From contig CP064984.1 of assembly GCA_016699615.1 (NCBI GenBank), positions 2,142,001 to 2,206,000 of the forward strand: a stretch of DNA of 64,000 nt, written 5' to 3'. Position 1 is the stretch's first letter. Each line of letters begins with the position of its first letter. Both the position numbers and the translations under genes were made by a program. This stretch comes from Sphingobacteriales bacterium. Lineage in GTDB: Bacteria > Bacteroidota > Bacteroidia > Chitinophagales > JADIYW01. Positions 1 through 9,149 of this stretch are shown here, in pieces. The notes below the pieces were generated by a model. That model ran no database searches and was not told the DNA's origin. It worked only from the letters and a program-made list of their open reading frames with translations.

Positions 1-979
1 CATTCATTTCTACTAAATCAATGTCATTTATTTTCATACCTATTCTGTCCATTGCAATCTTAGATGCTGGTCCAGGTCCAGTTAGCATAATTGTTGGTTC
101 TGTTGAAGTTAGACCTATGCTTGTAATTTTTGCTCTTGGTTTTAAGCCTAATTTTTCGCCTATTTCTTTGCTGCCAATTAGTACTAATGCTGCACCATCT
201 ACAATTCCAGAAGAATTGCCTGGTGTATGTATATGGTTTATTTTTTCTAAGTGTGTATATTTTTGTAAAGCTACAGCATCAAATCCCATTTCGCCCATCA
301 TTTGGAATGATGGTGCTAAGCTATTTAACCCTTCAAGTGTTGTATCTACACGGTTGTATTCGTCTTCTGCTAAAATGGTTAAACCATTGATGTCTACAAT
401 AGGAACTATAGATTTGCTGAATCTACCTTCTGCTTTTGCTTTTGCTGCCAACTTTTGTGAACGTAATGCATAGTTATCGCAATCTGTTCTTGAAAATCCT
501 TCAACAGTTGCAATTAAATCTGCACTTACACCTTGTGGTACAAAATCAGTTTGTGCATTTACTTTCATGTCTAAAACCCAAGCGCCACCATCAAAACCCA
601 TTGGTACTCTACTCATAGATTCTACACCACCAGCAATTACTAAATCTTGCCATCCAGAACGTACTTTCATTGCTGCAAGATTTACAGCTTCTAAACCTGA
701 AGCGCAAAATCTGTTGAGTTGAAAGCCTGAAACATCATTGGAGTATCCTGCCATCATAACAGCTGTTTTTGCAATATTTCCACCTTGGTCGCCTATTGGC
801 GTTACGCAACCTATAACTACATCATCTACTAATGTTGTGTCTAAATTATTTCTTTCTTTTATTGCTACTAGCATTTGTGCTAAAAGTTCTACTGGAGTTA
901 CCTCATATAATGCACCGCTTTTTTTGCCTTTTCCTCTCGGTGTGCGAACACAATCGTAAATGTATGCTTCTGTTGCCAT
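1..979 (-). CDS. Thiolase (acetyl-CoA C-acyltransferase), 3' end beyond the window
   Basis: The minus strand from an ATG at 979 reads without a stop to the window edge, giving the first 326 residues of a thiolase of about 390. It opens MATEAYIYDCVRTPRGKGKK, typical of the family, and has the acyl-accepting cysteine at residue 92 in NRFCASGLEAVNLA. A later GNSSGIVDGAALVL stretch is also thiolase-like. The C-terminal GHP and CxGGG catalytic motifs lie outside the window. The enzyme performs thiolytic cleavage of 3-ketoacyl-CoA, or the reverse condensation. The FadB-like hydratase/dehydrogenase at 44024-46150 would supply the preceding two steps of beta-oxidation, although the two genes are 43 kb apart. 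It is divergent from the Rrf2 regulator. Degradative versus biosynthetic use cannot be decided from this fragment. Confidence 0.93.
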   Translation of the reverse strand, partial: MATEAYIYDCVRTPRGKGKKSGALYEVTPVELLAQMLVAIKERNNLDTTLVDDVVIGCVTPIGDQGGNIAKTAVMMAGYSNDVSGFQLNRFCASGLEAVNLAAMKVRSGWQDLVIAGGVESMSRVPMGFDGGAWVLDMKVNAQTDFVPQGVSADLIATVEGFSRTDCDNYALRSQKLAAKAKAEGRFSKSIVPIVDINGLTILAEDEYNRVDTTLEGLNSLAPSFQMMGEMGFDAVALQKYTHLEKINHIHTPGNSSGIVDGAALVLIGSKEIGEKLGLKPRAKITSIGLTSTEPTIMLTGPGPASKIAMDRIGMKINDIDLVEMN

Positions 980-1062
980 TCTTTATTTTTTTATAGATAA
1001 ATATAGTTATTTAATTTTAATTAAGATTCTATTTCTTTTTATTTTTTATGATTGTAATATTT

Positions 1063-1129
1063 TATATTTGTATTTAATTTAATTTTTAATTGACTCAATT
1101 AATTAATTAGATTTTTTTCTGTATATTTG
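1063..1129 (+). promoter_or_regulatory. Two candidate promoters of the Rrf2 gene
   Basis: Two copies of TATATTTG, a perfect match to the Bacteroidota -7 element TAnnTTTG, lie at 1063-1070 and 1122-1129 on the plus strand. The second ends 15 bases before the ATG at 1145 and is the better candidate. No clear TTTG -33 element is seen at the usual 19-21 base spacing. Confidence 0.5.
1086..1102. promoter_or_regulatory. 17-bp palindrome, possible Rrf2 operator
   Basis: TTAATTGACTCAATTAA is a perfect palindrome around a central base, placed between the two candidate -7 elements and over the expected -33 position of the nearer one. Rrf2 proteins bind dyad sites as dimers and often repress their own genes, so autoregulation is a reasonable inference. 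No binding data exist here, and the sequence is AT-rich enough for chance palindromes. Confidence 0.35.
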
Positions 1130-1144
1130 TTCTAGAGTAAGTCC

Positions 1145-1591
1145 ATGCTATCTAAGAAAACAAAATATGCCATTAACGCACTTGTGTACCTTGCTAAAAT
1201 GCCTGCAAAGCAGCCAATATTAATAAGTGACATAGCTGAACATGAAAATATTCCTAAGAAATTTTTAGAGACAATATTATTAGATATGCGAAATGCAGGT
1301 TACCTAAATTCTAAAAAAGGAAAAGGTGGTGGTTACTATTTGATAAAAGATCCAAAAGATGTAAACTTAGCAGAAGTAATTAGATATTTTGATGGAGCAA
1401 TAGGTATGTTACCATGTGTGACACACAAATATTATGAAAAATGTGATGAATGTACAGATGAAAATACATGTGGCATTAGACATACATTTTTAGCAATTAG
1501 AAATGAAACGGTAGAGTTGTTGAAAAAAAGTACATTGCAACAAATTATTGAAATGGAAAATGATTTAAAAAAAACCAAAAATGATAAGTAA
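1145..1591 (+). CDS. Rrf2 family transcriptional regulator
   Basis: A 148-residue protein with the N-terminal winged helix-turn-helix of the Rrf2 family (MLSKKTKYAINALVYLAK, then PKKFLETILLDMRNAGYL) and a GKGGGYYL wing at about 58-66. Cysteines at 91, 100, 103 and 109 sit where IscR-like members carry a cluster-binding cysteine set, so sensing of Fe-S or redox state is possible. The exact ligand pattern differs from IscR, and the signal is unknown. The ATG at 1145 is chosen because it begins the conserved fold and follows a good -7 element. The gene overlaps the next one by 11 bases, so the two are probably co-transcribed. Confidence 0.92.
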   Translation: MLSKKTKYAINALVYLAKMPAKQPILISDIAEHENIPKKFLETILLDMRNAGYLNSKKGKGGGYYLIKDPKDVNLAEVIRYFDGAIGMLPCVTHKYYEKCDECTDENTCGIRHTFLAIRNETVELLKKSTLQQIIEMENDLKKTKNDK

Positions 1592-2240
1592 AAATACATT
1601 TAGTTTTTTAGCTGACTTAAGTAAAAATAATAACAAAGAATGGTTTGAAGCAAACAAACCAAGATACCAAAAAGCACAACATGAAATTAAAAATTTACTT
1701 AGTGTTTGGATAAATGAATTTGGTAAGATTGATGAAAATATAGCACATTTAGAACCCAGTAAATGTATTTTTAGAATTCACCGTGATGTGCGCTTTTCCA
1801 AAGATAAATCACCATATAAATTGAATTTGGGCGCTTTTATTGTTTGTGGTGGTAAAAACTCAAATCTAGCAGGATATTATTTGCATATAGAACCAAATAA
1901 GTGCTTTTTTGGCGCAGGAAATTATGCACCAACGCCAGAACAAATCAATAAAATTAGACAAGAAATTGACTATAATTTCAGAGATTTCCAAAGTATTGTA
2001 AGTGATAAAAAATTTGCAACTACATTTGGAAAATTAGATGATGAGCAAAAGCTGAAAAGAGCACCAAAAGGTTATGAAGAAGATAATGAAGCAATTGAAT
2101 ATTTGAAATTAAAATCATTTACAGTTTTTGCAAAAGTAAAAGATACAGAAATACTAAAGCCAGATTTTATGCATCGTTTAGTAGAACTGAGCACAATGTC
2201 AAAGCCATTAATCGATTTCTTAAATACTGCTGTAGATTAA
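1581..2240 (+). CDS. DUF2461 family protein
   Basis: A 219-residue protein recognisable as DUF2461 (TIGR02453 type). It has the N-terminal NKEWFEANKPRYQKAQ segment, IFRIHRDVRFSKDKSPYK in the middle, and GYYLHIEP plus GAGNYAPTPEQINKIR further on. The family is widespread and its biochemical role is not established. There is no signal peptide or membrane segment, so it is probably cytoplasmic. Its start overlaps the end of the Rrf2 gene by 11 bases, which suggests one transcript and possible control by that regulator. It converges on tamL with a 54-base gap that contains no obvious terminator hairpin. Confidence 0.88.
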   Translation: MISKNTFSFLADLSKNNNKEWFEANKPRYQKAQHEIKNLLSVWINEFGKIDENIAHLEPSKCIFRIHRDVRFSKDKSPYKLNLGAFIVCGGKNSNLAGYYLHIEPNKCFFGAGNYAPTPEQINKIRQEIDYNFRDFQSIVSDKKFATTFGKLDDEQKLKRAPKGYEEDNEAIEYLKLKSFTVFAKVKDTEILKPDFMHRLVELSTMSKPLIDFLNTAVD

Positions 2241-2294
2241 TTTTCTAAAGAAATAAATATGTTTCAAGATAAGAAAGTGATGTAGTTTATTATT

Positions 2295-4838
2295 CTAAAA
2301 AGGATATCCAATAGCAATATTTAATCCAGGTAGTCTGCCATATATATTTTTTCGCATATACTTTTTGTTGATAGCTGGGTTGTCTGATTTATATTGATTG
2401 TATGTCGATCTTCTTTCTTTTATAATATCTGGAAGCCATTTTATATTTTCATTTACTGCAGCATATCCTGGATCATAAATTGGCAGTGCAACATCAAATC
2501 TTATAACAAAAAATGATAAATCTAATCGAATTCCTACGCCTGCATCCCAAGCAATTTCTTTTCCAAATCTTTTAAAATTAAATTCTGCATTTGGTCTGTC
2601 AGTATTCTTTTTGTACATCCAAATATTCCCAGCATCAGTAAATACAGCACCTTTAAATAATTTAAAAATATTAAATCTAAACTCAGCATTCCATTCTAAT
2701 TTTAAATCTCCAGTTTGGTCAAGTAGTCTAGAATTTAGGTATCTATTTCCAGTGCCACCAGGACCAACTTGTCTAAACAACCAAGCACGCAAAGAGTTTG
2801 GCCCACCAGCTGAGAATTGACGAATATACGGCATGATTGCAGTGCCATCATAAGATGAATTTCCATAAGGAATGCCTAGTCCAACAAACATTCTAAATCC
2901 TAAAGATTGTTGTTTTTTAAAATTAAAGAAATATTTAGGTTCTAATTCTATTTTTGCAAATTGTGCAAAAGGAATACCTGAAAGTGTGTAAGGTTTCTCT
3001 TTATTTTTTGATAAAGATGAAAATCCAAAAATTATGTTTCCTGCCAAATTCAAACTTCCTCTAAATGAAAAATGATTTTTATATTTTCCTAAATTGATAT
3101 TTTGATTTGTATAAAAGAATGTATATTCTTGACCAAGTATAAATTGATCATCAAAACTACGTGCTAATAGACTATTGGTGTCTAATTTATCTTGAAAAGC
3201 TTCGGAAATATTATTTGGTCTAACAAAAGTGAAGCTTAATGGAGAAAACATATGCCTGAATTTATCATTATACCATTCGTATCCATAATTAATGTTGATG
3301 GCGTGTAGTGAGTATAATAATAATCTTCTTTGGAAATTATAGTTTAATGCAATGTTTGTCTTTGGCTTATATTTTTCGTATGTATTGCAATTGTTTTTCT
3401 TAAACGATGGCGCAATTCTTGCTAATGAGATTCTTACTTCTGAAGAAACATTCACATTATTGATGGCATTTAATCTTAAACTATCTTCAGCTCTTTTTTG
3501 AATTTGAAAATCAACACCACCTCTGATGCTAAAATATAATTTTGCAGCAGTTTTAAATACATTTTTATTAATGTAAGATGCAGAAATAGAGAATCCAAGT
3601 GTGCTTTGTGCATTTGTATTAAGTTCTAATTTATTGCTAATAGAATGTCTTTTATTAGGTACACAGTCAATCGTAGTAATCAGTCCCATTTCTTCTGGAG
3701 AAAATGAAAATGGCTCATGTTTAATATTTACATATTTAAAAACACCAAGTCCATATAAATTACTTCTTGTTGCTAATTGTTCTCTTACTGTGTAAATGTC
3801 ATTTGGTTTTAATCTTAAAGATTTTGCTAAAATTCTTGGATAAATGCTATTTCTTACAACATTAAAGTTCACATTACAAATTGTATCCTTTAATCTATCA
3901 TATAGATTAATTTTTTTATTTTCAACTTTATTGTCATAATTGATATTGAGATTTACATCGAGATAAACATATTTCTTGTGCAAAGAAGAGTCAATTTCAT
4001 TTTTTACAGTTAGATAAGCATCAATCTGATGATTGCCAATTGTACTATCGATTTTTAGAATAATAAAATCTGCACTGAATGTAAAATATCCTTCGTTTTG
4101 AATATCAACAGCAATTCTATCTCTTTCTTCTTTTATATTTTCTATATCAAATATTTCCCCAGGTTTTAATAATGAGTTCTTTTTATTTTTTATAACTATC
4201 GCTCCTAAAACAGAATCTTCTGCTATGTAATATATATTTCTATATCTATGGTCATCTTTAGGCGTTACTTCATATATTGCATTAGTCTTTTTGTTTTTTG
4301 TCTTGTATGATGATTTTATTTCATTGTCAAAATATCCTTTGTAGAATAAATAGTTTTTCATTTTTTCTTCAGAAGATTTTAGAGCCAATGAGTCAAAAAG
4401 CACTGGTGGTTCACCAGAAAATTCTTCCATGTACATGGAATTTTTATCTTTTTTTCTTTTGAGCTTAGGATATTTCTTATAAAACGCATCAGGATTGTTT
4501 TTTAGTAAATCACCATCTTCTGCTAATATTTTATTGGTTTTTCTGTAAGACATTGCATATAAACCAAGTTTTAATCTGAAAAAACTAAGAAATTTCTTAT
4601 TTGGTTGTTGATTGTAGACTACTTGTTTTGCCAAATTAGATTGTAATTCTGCTTTGTCTGCACCACTATTTTTATCTATTTTTAATATAATTTGATTACT
4701 AACAAGTAATGATTCATCATCTTTGAGTACATGTTTAGTTGCACTACACGCCTGAAGTAAAAAAATAATTAAAATAAAACCTACCTTTGCGTAAGAATAT
4801 TTATATCGTATATGTTGAGTATAAATGAAGTTAAACAT
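2295..4838 (-). CDS. tamL: TamL, lipoprotein-type BamA/TamA family outer-membrane protein
   Basis: An 847-residue Omp85-superfamily protein. The N-terminus has a hydrophobic stretch ending in a lipobox, LLQACSATKHV, with the modified cysteine near residue 31, as in the lipid-anchored TamA homologues (TamL) of Bacteroidota. POTRA-like repeats occupy about residues 40-420, followed by a 16-stranded barrel including GGPNSLRAWLFRQVGPGG at about 690. It ends in GYPF with the terminal aromatic typical of outer-membrane barrels. The family assists insertion or transport of outer-membrane proteins with a TamB partner, but no tamB is seen adjacent. The only in-frame ATG upstream of the signal peptide is at 4838, inside the divergent methyltransferase gene. 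Adjacency to a TrmH-type methyltransferase is common in the phylum. Confidence 0.88.
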   Translation of the reverse strand: MFNFIYTQHIRYKYSYAKVGFILIIFLLQACSATKHVLKDDESLLVSNQIILKIDKNSGADKAELQSNLAKQVVYNQQPNKKFLSFFRLKLGLYAMSYRKTNKILAEDGDLLKNNPDAFYKKYPKLKRKKDKNSMYMEEFSGEPPVLFDSLALKSSEEKMKNYLFYKGYFDNEIKSSYKTKNKKTNAIYEVTPKDDHRYRNIYYIAEDSVLGAIVIKNKKNSLLKPGEIFDIENIKEERDRIAVDIQNEGYFTFSADFIILKIDSTIGNHQIDAYLTVKNEIDSSLHKKYVYLDVNLNINYDNKVENKKINLYDRLKDTICNVNFNVVRNSIYPRILAKSLRLKPNDIYTVREQLATRSNLYGLGVFKYVNIKHEPFSFSPEEMGLITTIDCVPNKRHSISNKLELNTNAQSTLGFSISASYINKNVFKTAAKLYFSIRGGVDFQIQKRAEDSLRLNAINNVNVSSEVRISLARIAPSFKKNNCNTYEKYKPKTNIALNYNFQRRLLLYSLHAININYGYEWYNDKFRHMFSPLSFTFVRPNNISEAFQDKLDTNSLLARSFDDQFILGQEYTFFYTNQNINLGKYKNHFSFRGSLNLAGNIIFGFSSLSKNKEKPYTLSGIPFAQFAKIELEPKYFFNFKKQQSLGFRMFVGLGIPYGNSSYDGTAIMPYIRQFSAGGPNSLRAWLFRQVGPGGTGNRYLNSRLLDQTGDLKLEWNAEFRFNIFKLFKGAVFTDAGNIWMYKKNTDRPNAEFNFKRFGKEIAWDAGVGIRLDLSFFVIRFDVALPIYDPGYAAVNENIKWLPDIIKERRSTYNQYKSDNPAINKKYMRKNIYGRLPGLNIAIGYPF
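4782..4789 (+). promoter_or_regulatory. -7 promoter element of the TrmH-like methyltransferase gene
   Basis: TACCTTTG matches TAnnTTTG exactly and ends 22 bases before the ATG at 4812. It lies inside the signal-peptide coding region of tamL on the other strand, so promoter and coding functions overlap. Confidence 0.55.
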
Positions 4839-5537
4839 ATTAATTCGCTCAAAATTAAGAAATACCGCAATAAATATTCCGAATTTATTGCGGAAGGTAG
4901 AAAAGTTATAACAGAATTAATACAAAATGGATTTTTTTGTAAAAAAATATACATTGCAAACGATGAAATTTTAGATATCCCAAATCATATTTCAGTTCAA
5001 AATATTACATTAAATGAGTTGAAAAAAATTTCTAACCAAACTCATCCATCATCAGCATTAGCAATTTTTGAAATTCCAATACCAAAAATCATTGAAGAAT
5101 ATAATAATTGGGTTATTGCATTAGACAATATTCAAGATCCAGGGAATTTAGGAACAATTATAAGAATTGCAGATTGGTTTGGAATTAAACATATTGTTTG
5201 CTCTCAAGATTGTGTAGATGCATATAATCCAAAGACAGTGCAAGCAAGCATGGCTTCGATTGCAAATGTAAATGTATTAGAAACAGATTTAAAGCAGTTT
5301 TTTGATGAACATAAAACATTTGAAGTGCATGCAGCAATGTTGGCTGGTACAAATATTCAAGAATATAAGTTTCCGAAAAAAGGAATATTGTTAATTGGAA
5401 ATGAAGGAAAAGGCATCAATGATGGCTTGTTGTCATATGTACAAAAGCAAATTACAATACCAAAATTTGGCAAAGCAGAGTCTTTAAACGCTGCAATTGC
5501 AACATCAATTATTGTTGCACAAATAAAATTGAGTTAA
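4812..5537 (+). CDS. TrmH (SpoU) family RNA 2'-O-methyltransferase
   Basis: A 241-residue SPOUT methyltransferase. The three trefoil-knot motifs are clear: DNIQDPGNLG at 105-114, GNEGKGI at 196-202 and IPKFGKAESLNAAIA at 216-230, which form the S-adenosylmethionine site. The first ~90 residues resemble the substrate-binding domain of the RlmB/TrmH group. It would methylate a ribose 2'-OH in rRNA or tRNA, but the target base cannot be told from sequence. A second family member is encoded at 19554-20294. The gene is divergent from tamL, and the two coding regions overlap by 27 bases at their 5' ends. Confidence 0.9.
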   Translation: MLSINEVKHINSLKIKKYRNKYSEFIAEGRKVITELIQNGFFCKKIYIANDEILDIPNHISVQNITLNELKKISNQTHPSSALAIFEIPIPKIIEEYNNWVIALDNIQDPGNLGTIIRIADWFGIKHIVCSQDCVDAYNPKTVQASMASIANVNVLETDLKQFFDEHKTFEVHAAMLAGTNIQEYKFPKKGILLIGNEGKGINDGLLSYVQKQITIPKFGKAESLNAAIATSIIVAQIKLS

Positions 5538-5603
5538 TAAATCAATACGTTAGGTTATTATTTTAGTAATATTGATTGTTTATTTTTGAAAAATTTTTAA
5601 ACA

Positions 5604-6887
5604 ATGGAATTAAAAATACCTTATTCAAGCAACAAAAGAGTTGTTATTATTGGCGGCGGATTTGGCGGAATTGAAGTTGCAAAGCAACTTAGAAACCATG
5701 ACTTTCAAGTTATTTTGTTAGATAAACACAATTATCATACATTTCAGCCATTACTTTATCAAGTAGCAACAGGTGGTTTGGAACCAGGTAGTATTGCATA
5801 TCCATTAAGAAAATTTATGCAAGAAATTCCGAATGGAATATATAGATATGCCGAAGTTCAACAAATAGATGTAGCAAAAAAACAATTGAAAACAGATATT
5901 GGAGAATTATCATACGATTATCTAATTATTGCAACTGGAAGCACAACAAACTTCTTTAATTTGCCAGCAGATACTACTTCAAGAATGATGCAAATGAAAG
6001 ATATTCCACAAGCATTAAATATTAGAAGTTTTATATTAGAAAATTACGAAGAAGCATTACTTGTAGATGATTTGGAAAGCAAACAAGCATTGCTCAATAT
6101 TGCAATTGTAGGTGGTGGACCAACAGGCGTAGAATTGGCTGGTGCAATAGGAGAGATGCGAAGAAAAATTTTGCCAAAAGATTATCCTGAGTTAGATTTT
6201 AGAAATATGCAAGTTCATATTTTCGATGCAACAGACAGATTGTTGAATGCATTTAGTCCAGAAAATTCAGAAAAAGCATTAAAATATCTTAAAGATTTTG
6301 ATGTACATGTGTGGCTCAATACTTTGGTAACTGGATATGATGGTAAGAATGTAATACTAAATAATGGGAAATCTGTTTTAGCAAATACTTTAATTTGGGC
6401 AGCTGGCGTAAAAGGTTTGCCAATTGAAGGATTACCAAAAGAAACAATAATTGGTGGTGGCAGAATTGCAGTAGATGAATATTGCAAAGTAAAAGATTGT
6501 GAAAATATATTTGCCATTGGCGATGTTGCATGTATGTCTCAAGAACAATATCCAAAAGGACATCCAATGGTTGCGCCAGTAGCCATACAACAAGGTGACT
6601 TGGTTGCAAATAATTTAATAAGAACTTTAAAAAATAAAGAACCAAAAGCTTTTAAATATTTAGACAAAGGCTCAATGGCTACTGTTGGTAGAAATAGAGC
6701 AGTGATGGAAAGCAATGGTATAAAAATGGGTGGATTTATTGCATGGTTAGCATGGCTTGTAGTGCATGTAATGACACTCATTGGCTTTAGAAATAAATTG
6801 ACTGTTTTATTGGGTTGGTTATACAACTATTTTACGTATGATAGAACTTTAAGACTAATCATAAGACCATTTAAAAAGAAAGAATAA
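5604..6887 (+). CDS. ndh: Type II NADH:quinone oxidoreductase (NDH-2)
   Basis: A 427-residue FAD-dependent pyridine-nucleotide oxidoreductase of the NDH-2 type. The FAD-binding GGGFGG is at 17-22, a second nucleotide fold IVGGGPTGVELAGAIGE at about 167-183, and the FAD ribityl motif FAIGDVA at about 306. The stretch VAPVAIQQGDLVANN downstream is typical of NDH-2. Near the C-terminus, GFIAWLAWLVVHVMTLIG is hydrophobic and probably anchors the enzyme at the inner membrane, where it passes electrons from NADH to quinone without pumping protons. The gene stands alone with about 66 bases upstream and meets the ABC transporter gene end-to-end with one base between them. Confidence 0.9.
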   Translation: MELKIPYSSNKRVVIIGGGFGGIEVAKQLRNHDFQVILLDKHNYHTFQPLLYQVATGGLEPGSIAYPLRKFMQEIPNGIYRYAEVQQIDVAKKQLKTDIGELSYDYLIIATGSTTNFFNLPADTTSRMMQMKDIPQALNIRSFILENYEEALLVDDLESKQALLNIAIVGGGPTGVELAGAIGEMRRKILPKDYPELDFRNMQVHIFDATDRLLNAFSPENSEKALKYLKDFDVHVWLNTLVTGYDGKNVILNNGKSVLANTLIWAAGVKGLPIEGLPKETIIGGGRIAVDEYCKVKDCENIFAIGDVACMSQEQYPKGHPMVAPVAIQQGDLVANNLIRTLKNKEPKAFKYLDKGSMATVGRNRAVMESNGIKMGGFIAWLAWLVVHVMTLIGFRNKLTVLLGWLYNYFTYDRTLRLIIRPFKKKE

Positions 6888-6888
6888 A

Positions 6889-8718
6889 TTAGTTAGAAAA
6901 ATCTGACTTAATGAGTTGTGCATAGATATTTGATGTTGCCATCAATTCTTTGTGTGTGCCTTTCTCTACAATTCTACCATTATTCAATACTAAAATTTCA
7001 TCACAATGCTGAATGGTAGAAAATCTATGTGAAATGATGATAATAGTATTGTCTGCTGATAGTTGATGAATAATGTCTTTTATTTTTTGCTCATTATGTG
7101 TATCAAGGTGCGCAGTTGCTTCATCTAAGATTAATATAGATGCATTTTTATATAAAGCACGTGCAATACAAATTCTTTGTTTTTCACCACCACTAAGTTT
7201 TGTGCCACCATGTCCAATTGTAGTTTTGTATTGATGAGGCAGTGCAAGCACAAAATCATCTACTTGAGCTTGTGTACATGCATTTTTAAAAAGTCTATCA
7301 TCTTTTACTTTGCCTAACAAAATATTATTTTCTATACTATCATCAAAAAGTAAGGCTTGCTGAGACACCCAAGCAATTTGTTTTCGCAAATCAGCTAAAC
7401 GAATATTTTTAATATTTATATTATCTATGAGAATTTCGCCTTCATTCACATCATACAATCGCATCAATAATTTTGTTAATGTTGTTTTTCCAGCACCAGA
7501 ATTTCCAACAATAGCTATTTTTTTGCCTTTTTTTATATCTAAGTTGATGCCTTGCAATATATTTTGTTCAGCATAATTAAAAGATACATTTCTATATTCA
7601 ATATTTCCTTGTATTTCTTGTAATGATAAACTATTTGCAGTGTCATTTATTTTATTTTCTACAGCAAGAAGCTCTTCTACTCTTTCTAATGATGCCATTC
7701 CTTTTTGTATGAAATAGAATGCATTTGAAAATACTTTTGCTGGCTGAATAATTTGTGAGAAAATCACAATATAGGTTATAAATAATTCAGGTTTTAAGTC
7801 AGATTGTTGTTTGAGTATCATACTGCCACCAAAAAACAATACAACTAATACGACTACAATGCCTAGAAATTCAGCCAAAGGCGACGATAAATCTCTTCTT
7901 CTCAGCATAAATGTATTAAGCTTTAAATACTCAAGATTTAATTTATTAAATAAATTTATAAAATAATTTTCTGATTGGTATAGTTGAATTGCTTCGTGGT
8001 TGTTGATGCTTTCGTCAATAATAGTTTGTAGGTTGCCTTGTATTTGTTGAGCTCTTTTTGATGTTTGTTTTAGTTTCTTTCCAATCCACGCAATAATATA
8101 GCCAGAAAGTGGCAAAACAATCAATACAAATAGTGTGAGTTTTACACTAATTACAAGCATTGCAATAAATGTTATTAAGATGGTAATTGGCTCACGCAGT
8201 ACAACTTCTAAGAAAAATAAAATGCCATATTCTATTTCTTGGATATCAGTAGTAAGTCTTGTGGTAATGTCGCCTTTATTTTGATTGTTAAGATGAAATG
8301 TATCGAAATGCACCACCTTTTCATATAATTTTTGCCTAAGTGATGATGATAAGCCAGTTTTGATTGGAGCCAACACAAACAAAGCAAGATATCTACTCAA
8401 GTTTTTTAAAAAGAATATGCAAGCAGTACAAATGCAAATAAAAGCTAACGCCATTAGTTTTCCTTTTTGATTAATGAGTTCAGCAATCAAATACGATAAA
8501 TAATCTGTGATATAAGTTTGTATGGATGTATAATTCTTCCAAATTGGTTGCGCAATAGCTGATATTTCTTCTGCTTTGAAAATTAATTGAAGAAAAGGAA
8601 TTAGCATAATGAATGAAAAAATTGAAAAAAACGCAGTACATGCATTTAAAATCAGATTGACAAATAAGCGAAACTTATAGTCTTGTATGTAGCTTTTTAA
8701 TTTATACAGTTTCTTCAT
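6889..8718 (-). CDS. ABC exporter, fused permease/ATPase (MsbA-like)
   Basis: A 609-residue half-transporter. Residues ~15-330 hold about six membrane segments of the ABC type 1 exporter domain. The ATPase domain follows, with Walker A GNSGAGKTT near 398, Q-loop VSQQ, signature LSGGEKQR near 503, Walker B ILILDEATAHLD near 522 and the H-loop ISHRFST. It would function as a homodimer in the inner membrane. Similarity to MsbA and its relatives suggests lipid or lipopolysaccharide flipping, but substrate cannot be read from sequence. It is transcribed divergently from rbfA, and a TATCTTTG -7 element lies 10 bases before its ATG. Confidence 0.9.
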   Translation of the reverse strand: MKKLYKLKSYIQDYKFRLFVNLILNACTAFFSIFSFIMLIPFLQLIFKAEEISAIAQPIWKNYTSIQTYITDYLSYLIAELINQKGKLMALAFICICTACIFFLKNLSRYLALFVLAPIKTGLSSSLRQKLYEKVVHFDTFHLNNQNKGDITTRLTTDIQEIEYGILFFLEVVLREPITILITFIAMLVISVKLTLFVLIVLPLSGYIIAWIGKKLKQTSKRAQQIQGNLQTIIDESINNHEAIQLYQSENYFINLFNKLNLEYLKLNTFMLRRRDLSSPLAEFLGIVVVLVVLFFGGSMILKQQSDLKPELFITYIVIFSQIIQPAKVFSNAFYFIQKGMASLERVEELLAVENKINDTANSLSLQEIQGNIEYRNVSFNYAEQNILQGINLDIKKGKKIAIVGNSGAGKTTLTKLLMRLYDVNEGEILIDNINIKNIRLADLRKQIAWVSQQALLFDDSIENNILLGKVKDDRLFKNACTQAQVDDFVLALPHQYKTTIGHGGTKLSGGEKQRICIARALYKNASILILDEATAHLDTHNEQKIKDIIHQLSADNTIIIISHRFSTIQHCDEILVLNNGRIVEKGTHKELMATSNIYAQLIKSDFSN

Positions 8719-8749
8719 TTGAATTACACAAAGATATTATTTACATTTG
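8718..8749. promoter_or_regulatory. Divergent promoters between the ABC exporter gene and rbfA
   Basis: For rbfA (plus strand), TTTG at 8718-8721, a 20-base spacer and TACATTTG at 8742-8749 form a full Bacteroidota promoter; its -7 box ends four bases before the ATG at 8754. For the exporter (minus strand), TATCTTTG occupies 8736-8729. The two -7 boxes are only five bases apart, so simultaneous use would be mutually exclusive. Confidence 0.6.
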
Positions 8750-8753
8750 TTTT

Positions 8754-9149
8754 ATGGAATCTAAAAGACAAAATCAAGTAAGTAAGTTAATTCAGATTAA
8801 TTTAAGTGAAATTTTCCAAAGAGATTTGTCGCATTTCTTAGAAAATGCTTTAGTAAGTATATCAAATGTTTTTATTACACCAGATTTATATATATGTCGT
8901 GTGTATTTAAGTATCTTCAATCATCCAAAGCCAGAAGATGTATTGAAAAAAATACAAGAACATAAAAAACAAATAAGAGGAATTTTAGGTAATAAAATTA
9001 GAAACAAAATGCGTACTATTCCTGAAATTGAATTCTACTTAGATGATACAATTGATGAAATATTTAAAATTGAATCAATACTAAAAGAAGTGAAAGAAAA
9101 GGACGAAAGTATTGCCAAAAACAGAACTGATGATGATACAGCAATATGA
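8754..9149 (+). CDS. rbfA: Ribosome-binding factor A
   Basis: A 131-residue RbfA. The body has the family's KH-like fold: KRQNQVSKLIQINLSEIFQRD at the start, a central ITPDLYICRVYLSIF strand pair, and the LGNKIRNKMRTIPEIEFYLDDTID segment near 85-108. RbfA binds the immature 30S subunit and helps mature the 16S rRNA 5' region. The start follows a strong -7 box by only four bases, so the message may be leaderless. The stop codon overlaps the start of the permease gene (ATGA arrangement), which indicates co-transcription. Confidence 0.93.
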   Translation: MESKRQNQVSKLIQINLSEIFQRDLSHFLENALVSISNVFITPDLYICRVYLSIFNHPKPEDVLKKIQEHKKQIRGILGNKIRNKMRTIPEIEFYLDDTIDEIFKIESILKEVKEKDESIAKNRTDDDTAI

